Assembly: GCA_934589675.1 (NCBI GenBank)
Contig: CAKTOF010000027.1
Coordinates: 1-13,290, forward strand
Source: an uncultured Oscillospiraceae bacterium
Lineage (GTDB): Bacteria; Bacillota; Clostridia; Oscillospirales; Oscillospiraceae
Length of the DNA: 13,290 bases
Direction of reading: 5' to 3'
The position numbers were made by a program, and so were the translations under genes. Shown here one piece after another: positions 6,806-13,177 of this stretch. Below the pieces are notes generated by a model that saw nothing but the letters and a program-made list of their open reading frames with translations, ran no database searches and was not told the origin of the DNA. Positions within the stretch are counted from its first letter, which is position 1, and each line of letters opens with the position of its first letter.

Positions 6806-6810
6806 TTTTT
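6784..6810 (+). terminator. Right end of repeat copy B acting as a terminator
   Basis: GCCCCCTT (6784-6791) pairs with AAGGGGGC (6797-6804) over a five-base loop, followed by C and five T. It has the form of a rho-independent terminator on the plus strand. It would stop anything reading past the serA terminator before it opposes the cysteine desulfurase gene. Confidence 0.6.
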
Positions 6811-6862
6811 GAGGTTGGCGCGTGCCGGAATGGGCGCATTGCAGACGCGCGGCGCGGGCTGC

Positions 6863-7978
6863 TTACCGCTTCAGCTCCCGGACGGCGGCGAGCAGGGCGT
6901 CGATCTCGTCCTCCGTCGTCTCTCTCGACAGCGACGCGCGCACCGCGCCATCGATGGTGGCGGCGGGCAATCCCATGGCGGTCAGGACGTGGCTGCGGTG
7001 GCCCTTGGAGCAGGCGGAGCCGGCGGAGACAAAGACGCCGCGGTCCTGGAGCTGGTTTAAGATGCCCTGCGAGCGCATGCCGGGCACGGCGAAGCTCACG
7101 ATGTGCGGCGCGTCGGCCGCGCCGAGCAGCTCGACGCCGGATATGGCGGAAAGCCCCTCCCGCGCGCGGTCGCGCAGCGCGCTCATGCGGGCGAGGTCGT
7201 CTTTTAATGTGGCCGCGCCCTCGCGGCACGCCGCGCCGAAGCCGGCGATGAGCGGAACGCCCTCCGTGCCGGAGCGAGCGCCCTTTTCCTGCCCGCCGCC
7301 GAGAAGATAGGGCGGCAGGCTCAGACCCTTTCGGATGTAGAGCGCGCCGGTGCCCTTGGCGGCGTGGACCTTGTGGCCGCTGATGGAGATGAGGTCGGCG
7401 CCGAGGGAGCTTGCGCGGAACGGGAGCTTCAGAAAGCCCTGCACCGCGTCGGTGTGGAAGATGGCGTCGGGGTGATTCCGGTGCGTCGCGGCGGCCATCT
7501 GCGAGATGGGCATGACGGCGCCGGACTCGTTGTTGACCATCATGACGGACACAAAGACCGTGTCCGGGCGGAGCGCGCTTTGCAGCGTCTCGAGGCTCAC
7601 GCGGCCAAGCGCGTCCGGCTGGAGATACGTGACCTCGAAGCCCTCCTGCGCCAAACGCTCGAACGGACGGAGCACGGCGTGGTGCTCGACGGCGGTCGTG
7701 ATGATGTGGCGGCCGCGCTTTTTCATGCGGGCGCACGCGGAGAAAACGGCCCAGTTGTCGGCCTCCGTGCCGCAGGAGGTGAAGTAGATGCAGGCGGCGT
7801 CCGCGCCGAGGGCGCGGGCGACGTCGGCGCGGGCGGACTCTAAAACGCGGTGCGCCTCGTCGCCGGGGCGGTAGAGCGAGGAGGGATTGTGCCACGTCTG
7901 CCGCAGCGCCTGCACGGTCGCGTCGATCGCGGCCTCGCACGGGCGGGTCGTGGCGGAATTGTCGAGATAGGCGGTCAT
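6863..7978 (-). CDS. Cysteine desulfurase, NifS/IscS family
   Basis: A 371-residue protein from ATG at 7978-7976, six bases after AGAAGGA on the minus strand. It removes sulfur from L-cysteine with pyridoxal phosphate, leaving alanine and an enzyme persulfide. The N-terminus YLDNSATTRPCEAAI is diagnostic. TSCGTEADNWAV (67-78) and the His of AVEHHAV (99) bind or stack on the cofactor, HTDAVQ (175-180) carries the cofactor Asp, and ISGHKVHAAKGTG carries the Schiff-base Lys 203. SAGSACSKG carries the catalytic Cys 323 on a short loop, as in the NifS/IscS-like class. Length is slightly below the usual 380-400. It follows mnmE by 32 bases on the same strand. No iscU, nifU or mnmA is next to it in the window, so the sulfur acceptor is unknown. 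Confidence 0.92.
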   Translation of the reverse strand: MTAYLDNSATTRPCEAAIDATVQALRQTWHNPSSLYRPGDEAHRVLESARADVARALGADAACIYFTSCGTEADNWAVFSACARMKKRGRHIITTAVEHHAVLRPFERLAQEGFEVTYLQPDALGRVSLETLQSALRPDTVFVSVMMVNNESGAVMPISQMAAATHRNHPDAIFHTDAVQGFLKLPFRASSLGADLISISGHKVHAAKGTGALYIRKGLSLPPYLLGGGQEKGARSGTEGVPLIAGFGAACREGAATLKDDLARMSALRDRAREGLSAISGVELLGAADAPHIVSFAVPGMRSQGILNQLQDRGVFVSAGSACSKGHRSHVLTAMGLPAATIDGAVRASLSRETTEDEIDALLAAVRELKR

Positions 7979-8010
7979 GGAACGTCCTTCTTTCCTGGGT
8001 GATGCAGAGC

Positions 8011-9372
8011 TTATTTGCCGACGCAGAAGCGCTCGAAAATGCGGGCGGTGACGTCGCTTGAGACGCTGCGGCCGGTCAGCTCGCCGAGGGCGGCCATCGC
8101 GTCCTCAACGTCCGTGAGCACGGCGTCGGGCGTCATGCCGAGGGCGAGCGCGTCCATCGCGCGCGCAAGCGCGGCGTCTGCGCGGCGGACGCAGTCGGTC
8201 TGGCGCGCGTTTGTGAGCAGGCTGCCGTCGGCGGGTGCGCCGGCGGAAAATTCGCGGGCAAGATAGTCCGAGAGGGCGGCGAGCCCCTCGCCCGTCCTGG
8301 CCGAGACGGAGATGACCGTCTCAAACGGCAGCTCGCCTGCCTGCACGGCGGCGGGGAGGTCGGACTTATTGAGCAGCGCGACGGCGCGCGGGGCGCGCTT
8401 TGCCTGCGCGATGGCGCGCGCGTCCTCCGGCCCCAGCGGCCGGGAGCCGTCGCAGACGAAGACGGCGAGGTCGGATTGCCCGGCCGCCTGCTCGGCGCGG
8501 GCAACGCCCATGCGCTCAATGTCGTCGGCAGTTTCGCGGATGCCGGCCGTGTCGGTCAGGCGGACGGTCATGCCGCCGAGGGTGACGGCGTGCTCGACGG
8601 CGTCGCGCGTCGTGCCGGGCGTGGATGTCACGATGACGCGGTCAAAGCCGGCCAGGGCGTTGAGCAGGCTCGATTTTCCGACGTTCGGCCGCCCGATGAG
8701 CGCGCAGCGCACGCCGGAGCGAATTAAGCGCCCGCGCTCGCAGGTGGCAAGCAGCGCGGAGAGCGTCCCGCGGCAGGAGCGCAGCGTCTGGAGGTATTCT
8801 GCCAGCCGGAACGGCTCGATGTCCTCGTCCGGATAGTCGAGCACGGCGTGAAAATGCGCGAGAATGTCGCGCAGCGCGTCGTACACGCCGTCCGTTTTCT
8901 GCGAGACGGCGCCGCCGAGCTGCCCGGCGGCGTTGGAGGCGGCCGCGGCGGACTCGGCGTCGATGAGGTCGACGACGGCCTCGCACTGCGTCAGATCCAT
9001 GCGGCCATTCAGAAAGGCGCGCTTTGTGAATTCGCCCGGCCCGGCCTGCCGCGCGCCGCACGCGATGAGCGCCGCGAGCGCCTCGGTCAGGACGGCCGGC
9101 GCGCCGTGGCATTGCAGCTCGACCGTGTCCTCGCCCGTGTAGCTGTTCGGAGAGCGCGTATAGACGGCGAGGCACCGGTCGATGAGCGCGCCGCGCGCGC
9201 CATGGAGCTCGCCGAACACGAGCCTGCGGTTCGGCGCTTCGGCGAGCGGCCGGCCGGAGACGGGCGAAAAGACCGCGCCCGCGACGTCCGCCGCCCCGTC
9301 TCCGGACAGGCGGACGATCCCGATGGCGCTCGGCACGAGCGGCGTTGCAATGGCGGCGATGACGTCAGACAT
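8011..9372 (-). CDS. mnmE: tRNA uridine-5-carboxymethylaminomethyl modification GTPase MnmE
   Basis: A 453-residue protein. The open frame extends to 9525 inside repeat copy C, but the start is ATG at 9372-9370, eight bases after AAAGGAG, giving MSDVIAAIATPLVPSAIGIV. This is the usual MnmE N-terminus, a folate-binding domain. GPGEFTKRAFLNGRMDLTQ (111-129) is a family signature. The G domain has GRPNVGKS (227-234), TPGTTRD (251-257), DTAG (274-277) and NKSD (335-338). The C-terminal helical domain ends RIFERFCVGK with the essential Cys. With MnmG it installs the cmnm5 group on U34 of tRNAs. It is not next to mnmG or jag here, unlike many Firmicutes. Instead it is followed by a cysteine desulfurase. 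Confidence 0.97.
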   Translation of the reverse strand: MSDVIAAIATPLVPSAIGIVRLSGDGAADVAGAVFSPVSGRPLAEAPNRRLVFGELHGARGALIDRCLAVYTRSPNSYTGEDTVELQCHGAPAVLTEALAALIACGARQAGPGEFTKRAFLNGRMDLTQCEAVVDLIDAESAAAASNAAGQLGGAVSQKTDGVYDALRDILAHFHAVLDYPDEDIEPFRLAEYLQTLRSCRGTLSALLATCERGRLIRSGVRCALIGRPNVGKSSLLNALAGFDRVIVTSTPGTTRDAVEHAVTLGGMTVRLTDTAGIRETADDIERMGVARAEQAAGQSDLAVFVCDGSRPLGPEDARAIAQAKRAPRAVALLNKSDLPAAVQAGELPFETVISVSARTGEGLAALSDYLAREFSAGAPADGSLLTNARQTDCVRRADAALARAMDALALGMTPDAVLTDVEDAMAALGELTGRSVSSDVTARIFERFCVGK

Positions 9373-9428
9373 GATCGTGGCTCCTTTGAGGAAAATGGAA
9401 TGCAGTGAAATAGAGGTGCGCGCCCAAG

Positions 9429-9567
9429 CCTCCCCTGAAAGGGGAGGTGGCACGGCGAAGCCGTGACGGAGAGGTTTTCGCGGCTGCGGATTTCGGGCGC
9501 GCTCTGCAAAACGCGAGCTTTTCAACCTCTCAGTCGCCTCCGGCGACAGCTCCCCTTTCAGGGGAGC
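9429..9567 (+). repeat. Palindromic intergenic repeat, copy C
   Basis: The shortest copy. The left hairpin is CCTCCCCTGAAAGGGGAGG, then CACGGCGAAGCCGTG, a stem GAGAGGTT / AACCTCTC with a divergent centre, a small hairpin GTCGCCTCCGGCGAC, and the right hairpin GCTCCCCTTTCAGGGGAGC. The loops of the two end hairpins match each other (CCTGAAAGG on the left, CCTTTCAGG on the right), although they differ from the GTGTA/TACAC type of copies A and B. It lies just upstream of mnmE, and the mnmE frame runs through it by chance. Confidence 0.88.
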
Positions 9568-9656
9568 CTTCCGGATGGCGCGTGCCGCTAATTAGCGCGC
9601 AGCAGACGCGGCGGCGCAGTCTTGCGGCGCGGTTATGGCGGCGCACCGCGCCAAAG

Positions 9657-9822
9657 CCTCCCCTGTGCAAGGGGAGGTGGCACGGCCGACAGGCCGTGAC
9701 GGAGGGGTTGTAAGCTGGAAGGGTTTCTGCAGGGTACGTCCTAACGCAGTCCTTGTACAAAATCTGACCCAACAACCCCTCAGTCGCCGTTCCGGCGACA
9801 GCTCCCCTTACACAGGGGAGCT
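9657..9822 (+). repeat. Palindromic intergenic repeat, copy D
   Basis: Left hairpin CCTCCCCTGTGCAAGGGGAG, small hairpin CACGGCCGACAGGCCGTG, long stem GAGGGGTTGT / ACAACCCCTC, small hairpin GTCGCCGTTCCGGCGAC, and right hairpin AGCTCCCCTTACACAGGGGA. The centre is intermediate between B/E and the others. About 50 bases separate it from copy E. Confidence 0.88.
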
Positions 9823-9872
9823 ATGGCGCGGCGCGGGATTTGGGCGCGGTGAAATAGAAGAAAGCGCCCAAG

Positions 9873-10033
9873 CCTCCCTTGTGCAAAGGGAGGTGGCACG
9901 GCGAAGCCGTGACGGAGGGATTGTAGGCTGGAGGGCTTGCTTCGGGGTTCGTTTTAACGTTGTCCTTGTGCTTCGGCCAAGCTTACAATCCCCCAGTCGG
10001 CTCCGCCGACAGCCCCCTTTACACAAGGGGGCC
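9873..10033 (+). repeat. Palindromic intergenic repeat, copy E
   Basis: Left hairpin CCTCCCTTGTGCAAAGGGAG, small hairpin CACGGCGAAGCCGTG, stem GAGGGATTGTAGGCT / AGCTTACAATCCC, small hairpin GTCGGCTCCGCCGAC, right hairpin GCCCCCTT...AAGGGGGC. A further perfect hairpin (GCGCGCCG CAAT CGGCGCGC, 10045-10064) follows it, and GTGAAATAGA precedes it as before copy C. No gene is visible between mnmE and gerA (9373-10176), only these copies and the gerA leader. Confidence 0.9.
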
Positions 10034-10131
10034 TTTCGGTGGGCGCGCGCCGCAATCGGCGCGCAGCAGACGCGGCGCCCCACCCCGATTTACAATATAT
10101 AATAGTATACCACAAATCCGCGCGGGGCAAG

Positions 10132-10160
10132 GTATATTTCCCGCGCGGCGGGAAAAACTA
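10132..10160 (+). promoter_or_regulatory. Possible forespore (sigma F/G) promoter of the ger operon
   Basis: GTATA (10132-10136) is followed after 17 bases by AAAACTA (10154-10160). This resembles sigma G boxes (GHATR and CATWMTA), and GGAAAAACTA (10151-10160) also fits the sigma F -10 pattern. A perfect eight-base dyad, TTTCCCGC / GCGGGAAA (10137-10155), fills the spacer. The weak point is distance: transcription would begin near 10167, only about ten bases before the ATG and within the ribosome site. Confidence 0.3.
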
Positions 10161-10176
10161 CCGCCGAGGTGTTTTT

Positions 10177-11565
10177 ATGGACGAAAACAGCGCGGCTGTG
10201 ACGGGCGAGGGGCTCGAGGAGCTCTTCGCTGGGGCGGGCGACTTTGTGGTGCGGGAATTTGAGACGCCGAACGGGACGCAGACGGCGTATTTTATCGACG
10301 GGCTCGTCTCGAGCGCGGACATCTCCGACTTCGTGCTCGGGCCGCTCGTGCGGGGCGAGCAGGCGTGGAACGCCGTGGCGGAAGCGGTGGACAGCCTGGA
10401 CGCGGCGGCGAAGAAGCTCGTCAACGGGTTCTGCATCGTGCTCGGGCCCGACGGCGCGGCGGCCTACGAGGCAAAGACGGGCGAAAAGCGCGCGCCCGGT
10501 CCGCCGGAGGTCGAGAGCACGGTCAAGGGCGCGAAGGACGCCTTCACCGAGACGGTGCGGACGAACACGTCGCTTCTGCGGCGCCATCTGCGCACGCCGG
10601 CGCTGCGGCTTTATGAGACGCAGGTCGGGCGGCGGTCGCTGACGAACGTGTCGGTCGTGTCGATCGAGAATCTGACGAGCCCGGCGCTCGTCGAAGCCGT
10701 GAAGGCGCGGCTTGCGTCCATCGACATCGACGGATTTTTATCGCCCGCGGCTGTGGAGGAATATTTGACCGGCTCGCGCGAAACGCCGTTTCCGCTGCTC
10801 GGCTACACGGAGCGGACCGATCACTTTGCGCGCGGGCTGCTCGACGGGCGCGTCGGCGTGCTCGTAGACGGGCTGCCGCTGGGCTATCTGCTGCCGGTCG
10901 ACCTCGGGTATCTGATGGAGTCGCCGGAGGACCGCGGGATGGGCTATGCGCTGGCCTCGTTCGTGCGCGTGCTGCGGTATGCTGCCGCGATTTTTTCGCT
11001 GTTTCTGCCGGGGCTTTACATCGCCGCGGCGTCGTTTCACCACGAGATGATCCCGACGAAGCTGCTGCTCGCGATCATCGAGAGCAAGGCGTCCGTGCCG
11101 TTCCCGACGATCGTGGAGGTGCTGGGGCTGCTCTTAAGCTTCGAGCTTTTGCAGGAGGCCGGGCTGCATCTGCCGCAGGCGATCGGGCAGCCGGTGTCCA
11201 TCATCGGCGGGCTCGTCGTCGGGACGGCGGCCGTCGAGGCGCGCCTCATCTCGCCCGCGGCGCTCATCGTCGTCGCGGCGGCGGGCGTGTGCGGGTTCGC
11301 GCTGCCGGGGCGGGATCTTGCGGGCGCGCTGCGGCTGTGGCGGTTCGCGCTGGCCGCGTGCGCGTCGCTTGCGGGGCTTTTTGGGCTGACGGCGGGCGCG
11401 CTCGCGCTGCTGACGCATCTGGCGGGGCTTTCCTCGTGCGGGCGGGCGTATCTTGCGCCGTTTTCGCGCGCGGCGGGGCTGCGCGCGCTCGTGCGGCCGC
11501 GCCTTTCCACCGACAAATTCCGCGACGGCGCGCTCGGCGTGCTCGACGCGCGGCGGCAGGCGTAA
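10177..11565 (+). CDS. Spore germination protein, GerA/GerAA/SpoVAF family
   Basis: A 462-residue protein from ATG 10177, with GAGGTG six bases upstream. The frame is open further back, but no better start is seen. The soluble N-terminal part (to about 260) includes SLLRRHLRTPALRLYETQVG, RRSLTNVSVVSIENLTSPAL (a variant of the family block usually reading like VAIVYIKGIA), and GYTERTDHFARGLLDGRVGV. The membrane part (about 266-420, roughly five segments) has PGLYIAAASFHHEMIPTKLL and LPQAIGQPVSIIGGLVVGTA, both clear hallmarks. This subunit combines with B and C partners in the inner spore membrane to detect germinants and start ion release. It is first of three genes and is followed nine bases later by an AAGGAGG-driven TTG. 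Whether it is a nutrient receptor or SpoVAF-like cannot be told. Confidence 0.88.
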   Translation: MDENSAAVTGEGLEELFAGAGDFVVREFETPNGTQTAYFIDGLVSSADISDFVLGPLVRGEQAWNAVAEAVDSLDAAAKKLVNGFCIVLGPDGAAAYEAKTGEKRAPGPPEVESTVKGAKDAFTETVRTNTSLLRRHLRTPALRLYETQVGRRSLTNVSVVSIENLTSPALVEAVKARLASIDIDGFLSPAAVEEYLTGSRETPFPLLGYTERTDHFARGLLDGRVGVLVDGLPLGYLLPVDLGYLMESPEDRGMGYALASFVRVLRYAAAIFSLFLPGLYIAAASFHHEMIPTKLLLAIIESKASVPFPTIVEVLGLLLSFELLQEAGLHLPQAIGQPVSIIGGLVVGTAAVEARLISPAALIVVAAAGVCGFALPGRDLAGALRLWRFALAACASLAGLFGLTAGALALLTHLAGLSSCGRAYLAPFSRAAGLRALVRPRLSTDKFRDGALGVLDARRQA

Positions 11566-11572
11566 GGAGGAG
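11564..11572 (+). promoter_or_regulatory. Ribosome binding site that fixes the GerC-like start
   Basis: AAGGAGGAG immediately follows the GerA stop and ends its AGGAGG core eight bases before TTG 11579. Upstream in-frame ATG codons lie inside the GerA gene without such a site, so the TTG is the likely start. Confidence 0.75.
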
Positions 11573-11578
11573 TCAGTC

Positions 11579-12079
11579 TTGAAAAAAGCGGCGGTTTTTC
11601 TGCTCGCCGCGCTGTGCTGCGGGCTTTTTGGGTGGCTGCCGTTCGAGGCGGTCGACGCGTCGGAGCTGACGGTCGTGCAGGTGCTCGCCGTCGCGGCGAA
11701 TGAGCATGGCGTGACGGTCTTTGCGCCGGAGGGGCTGTCGGGCGCGGGCGAGGACTTTGACGCAGCGATCGAAAATCTGGCCGCGCACGCGCCGGGCAGG
11801 CTCTTTCTCGGCGCGGCGGAGCACGTGATCCTGACAGACGGAGCGGCCCGGGCGCTGAGCGGCATCGCGCGCAGCGGCGCGCTGCGCCCGGCGGTGCGGC
11901 TTTATACCACGGACGCGGACGCGCAGACGCTCATGGAAGACGCGCAGGCGATCACGGCGTTTTTGTCGGCGCATCCGGGAAATGCGCGCCTTGCCGACGT
12001 GCGGCGGGCGCTCTATGACGGCGCGGCCGTGCGTCTGCCGCGGCTCGGCAGAAAGGCGGGCGGATATGAGACGGTCTGA
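11579..12079 (+). CDS. Shortened GerC-like spore germination protein (N-terminal domain only)
   Basis: A 166-residue protein starting at TTG 11579. Residues 1-20 (KKAAVFLLAALCCGLFGW) form a basic-hydrophobic signal or anchor. Two Cys are present, but the residue before each is not the small one of a normal lipobox, so lipid attachment is doubtful. The rest matches the N-terminal domain of Ger(x)C proteins in pattern: ELTVVQVLAVAANEHGVTVF, then DFDAAIENLAAHAPGRLFLG, corresponding to the segment that in the family reads like EALRKLSLQSPRKLYFGH, then a strand-rich RPAVRLYTTDADAQTL. Typical GerC lipoproteins have about 370-400 residues; here the second and third domains are absent. The frame is intact and overlaps the next gene by 14 bases, so it looks functional rather than broken. 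Confidence 0.65.
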   Translation: MKKAAVFLLAALCCGLFGWLPFEAVDASELTVVQVLAVAANEHGVTVFAPEGLSGAGEDFDAAIENLAAHAPGRLFLGAAEHVILTDGAARALSGIARSGALRPAVRLYTTDADAQTLMEDAQAITAFLSAHPGNARLADVRRALYDGAAVRLPRLGRKAGGYETV

Positions 12080-12998
12080 CGGCGCGGCGGGCGCGTATGC
12101 GGCGGCGGCGGGCGTGTTCCCGGCGGCCGTGCTGCTGGCAAAGATGGCGCCCGCGAGCGCGCTGGCCGGCGCGGCGGGCGGTATGCTTATATTATATTGT
12201 ATGGCGCGACTCGGCGCGCAGCTGCCGGAGGGCTGGGCGTGGCCGCGGTGGTATGGCGCGCTGCGGCTTGTCTGGTGCGCGCTGCTCGGCGCGTATGTGC
12301 TCGCGCGCACGCGCGGGCTGTTCCCGCAGGCGGGCGGGTCGTTTCTCATCCCGGCCGTGCTCGCGGGGCTTGCGGCGTATGCCGCCTCGCACGGCGAGGG
12401 GACGGCGCTGCGCGCCGGGGCGGCCGCGCGGGGATTCGTGCTGGCGCTGCCGGTGCTCATCGCGCTCTTTTCCGTGCCGGAGATGGATTTTCGCGCGCTG
12501 CTCGCGCCCGTGCGGTGGCGGGAGACCGCGCTTGCGGCGGGCGTGTGCCTGGTGCCGGGCATGGCGCTCCGGCGCAGCCGCGGCACGGCCGGCGCAGCGG
12601 CGGCCGCCGTGATCGCCGCGGCGCTGCCGGCCGCGGTGTGCTATGGGACGCTCGGCGCGGCGCAGACGGCGGACGATCCGTTCCCGCTCTACCGCGCCGC
12701 GCAGACGATCAGCGTGTTCGGCGTCATGGAGCGGTTTGAGGTGCTGCTGTCCGGCGCGCTGGCCGCGAGCGCTTTTTTTGCGCTGGCAGGCATCGCAGAA
12801 ACGGGGCTTTCCGGGGCAAAAAAAGCGCCGGGCGGATGGGGCGCGGCCGGATTTTCCGCGGCCGCGCTGGCGCTCAGCGTGCCCGTGGGGCTGCTGCCGG
12901 CGTGGTTTTTTGCGGCGGGCAGCGGCGTATGTTGCGGTCTTGTCCCACTGGGAATACTACTTGTTGCGGCCGGGAAAAAAGTCTCGGAAAAAGAGTAA
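12066..12998 (+). CDS. GerB-like spore germination permease (short form)
   Basis: A 310-residue membrane protein from ATG 12066, which overlaps the end of the GerC-like gene by 14 bases. Its ribosome site is weak (GGCGGGCGG), so it probably depends on coupling. About nine or ten hydrophobic segments are visible. The best family marker is PLYRAAQTISVFGVMERFEV (207-226), matching the GerAB segment usually read like ELARTISIGDFLERIEA. The family belongs to the amino acid permease (APC) superfamily and forms the germinant-binding subunit in the inner membrane. Typical length is about 360-370. The shortening seems to be at the N-terminus, where the usual first segments are reduced, and in the loops. 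The protein is very rich in Ala and Gly. It closes the operon eight bases before a strong promoter. Confidence 0.75.
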   Translation: MRRSDGAAGAYAAAAGVFPAAVLLAKMAPASALAGAAGGMLILYCMARLGAQLPEGWAWPRWYGALRLVWCALLGAYVLARTRGLFPQAGGSFLIPAVLAGLAAYAASHGEGTALRAGAAARGFVLALPVLIALFSVPEMDFRALLAPVRWRETALAAGVCLVPGMALRRSRGTAGAAAAAVIAAALPAAVCYGTLGAAQTADDPFPLYRAAQTISVFGVMERFEVLLSGALAASAFFALAGIAETGLSGAKKAPGGWGAAGFSAAALALSVPVGLLPAWFFAAGSGVCCGLVPLGILLVAAGKKVSEKE

Positions 12999-13005
12999 AA
13001 AGTCG

Positions 13006-13034
13006 TTGACAAAACCGGTGCGGTCTGATAGAAT
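13006..13034 (+). promoter_or_regulatory. Upstream tandem promoter (P1) of a probable rRNA operon
   Basis: TTGACA (13006-13011) and TAGAAT (13029-13034) are separated by 17 bases. The -35 box starts eight bases after the stop of the GerB-like gene. A six-base hairpin, CTCTCG / CGAGAG (13037-13055), lies at the expected start of the transcript. Confidence 0.8.
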
Positions 13035-13142
13035 AACTCTCGCGCTGATCGAGAGAGACAAAAATCGTTCAGAAAACAATCGAATCTGACCCGGAGCGGA
13101 AGCGTCCAGCGGCTGGTTCGAAAAAATGAATGAAAAAAGTTC

Positions 13143-13171
13143 TTGACAAAAGCGTGTGAATCTGCTAAGAT
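13143..13171 (+). promoter_or_regulatory. Downstream tandem promoter (P2) of a probable rRNA operon
   Basis: TTGACA (13143-13148) and TAAGAT (13166-13171) are separated by 17 bases, 137 bases after P1. An AT-rich stretch (GAAAAAATGAATGAAAAAAG) just before the -35 box may act as an UP element, which is common at rRNA promoters. Confidence 0.8.
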
Positions 13172-13177
13172 ATAAAA

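Noticed and set aside
9373..9525. A 51-residue N-terminal extension of MnmE
   Set aside because: The frame is open only because it crosses repeat copy C. The ribosome site AAAGGAG and the family N-terminus both point to the ATG at 9372.
6389..10033. CRISPR array
   Set aside because: Repeats are about 160-200 bases, palindromic and irregularly spaced, without short identical direct repeats and unique spacers.
9635..10102. A 155-residue plus-strand open frame over repeat copies D and E
   Set aside because: Its translation repeats itself in step with the repeats (QGEVARP, QREVARR), and no ribosome site or domain supports it.
10090..10112. Sigma-A promoter from the TATAAT at 10098-10103, or a minus-strand promoter for mnmE in the same AT-rich stretch
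   Set aside because: No acceptable -35 box lies 16-18 bases upstream on the plus strand. On the minus strand the best pair (TTGCCC and TATACT) has a spacer of only 15.
13037..13055. Terminator between the GerB-like gene and the rRNA-type leader
   Set aside because: The hairpin CTCTCG/CGAGAG is followed by an A-rich, not T-rich, stretch and lies downstream of P1, so it would be inside the P1 transcript.
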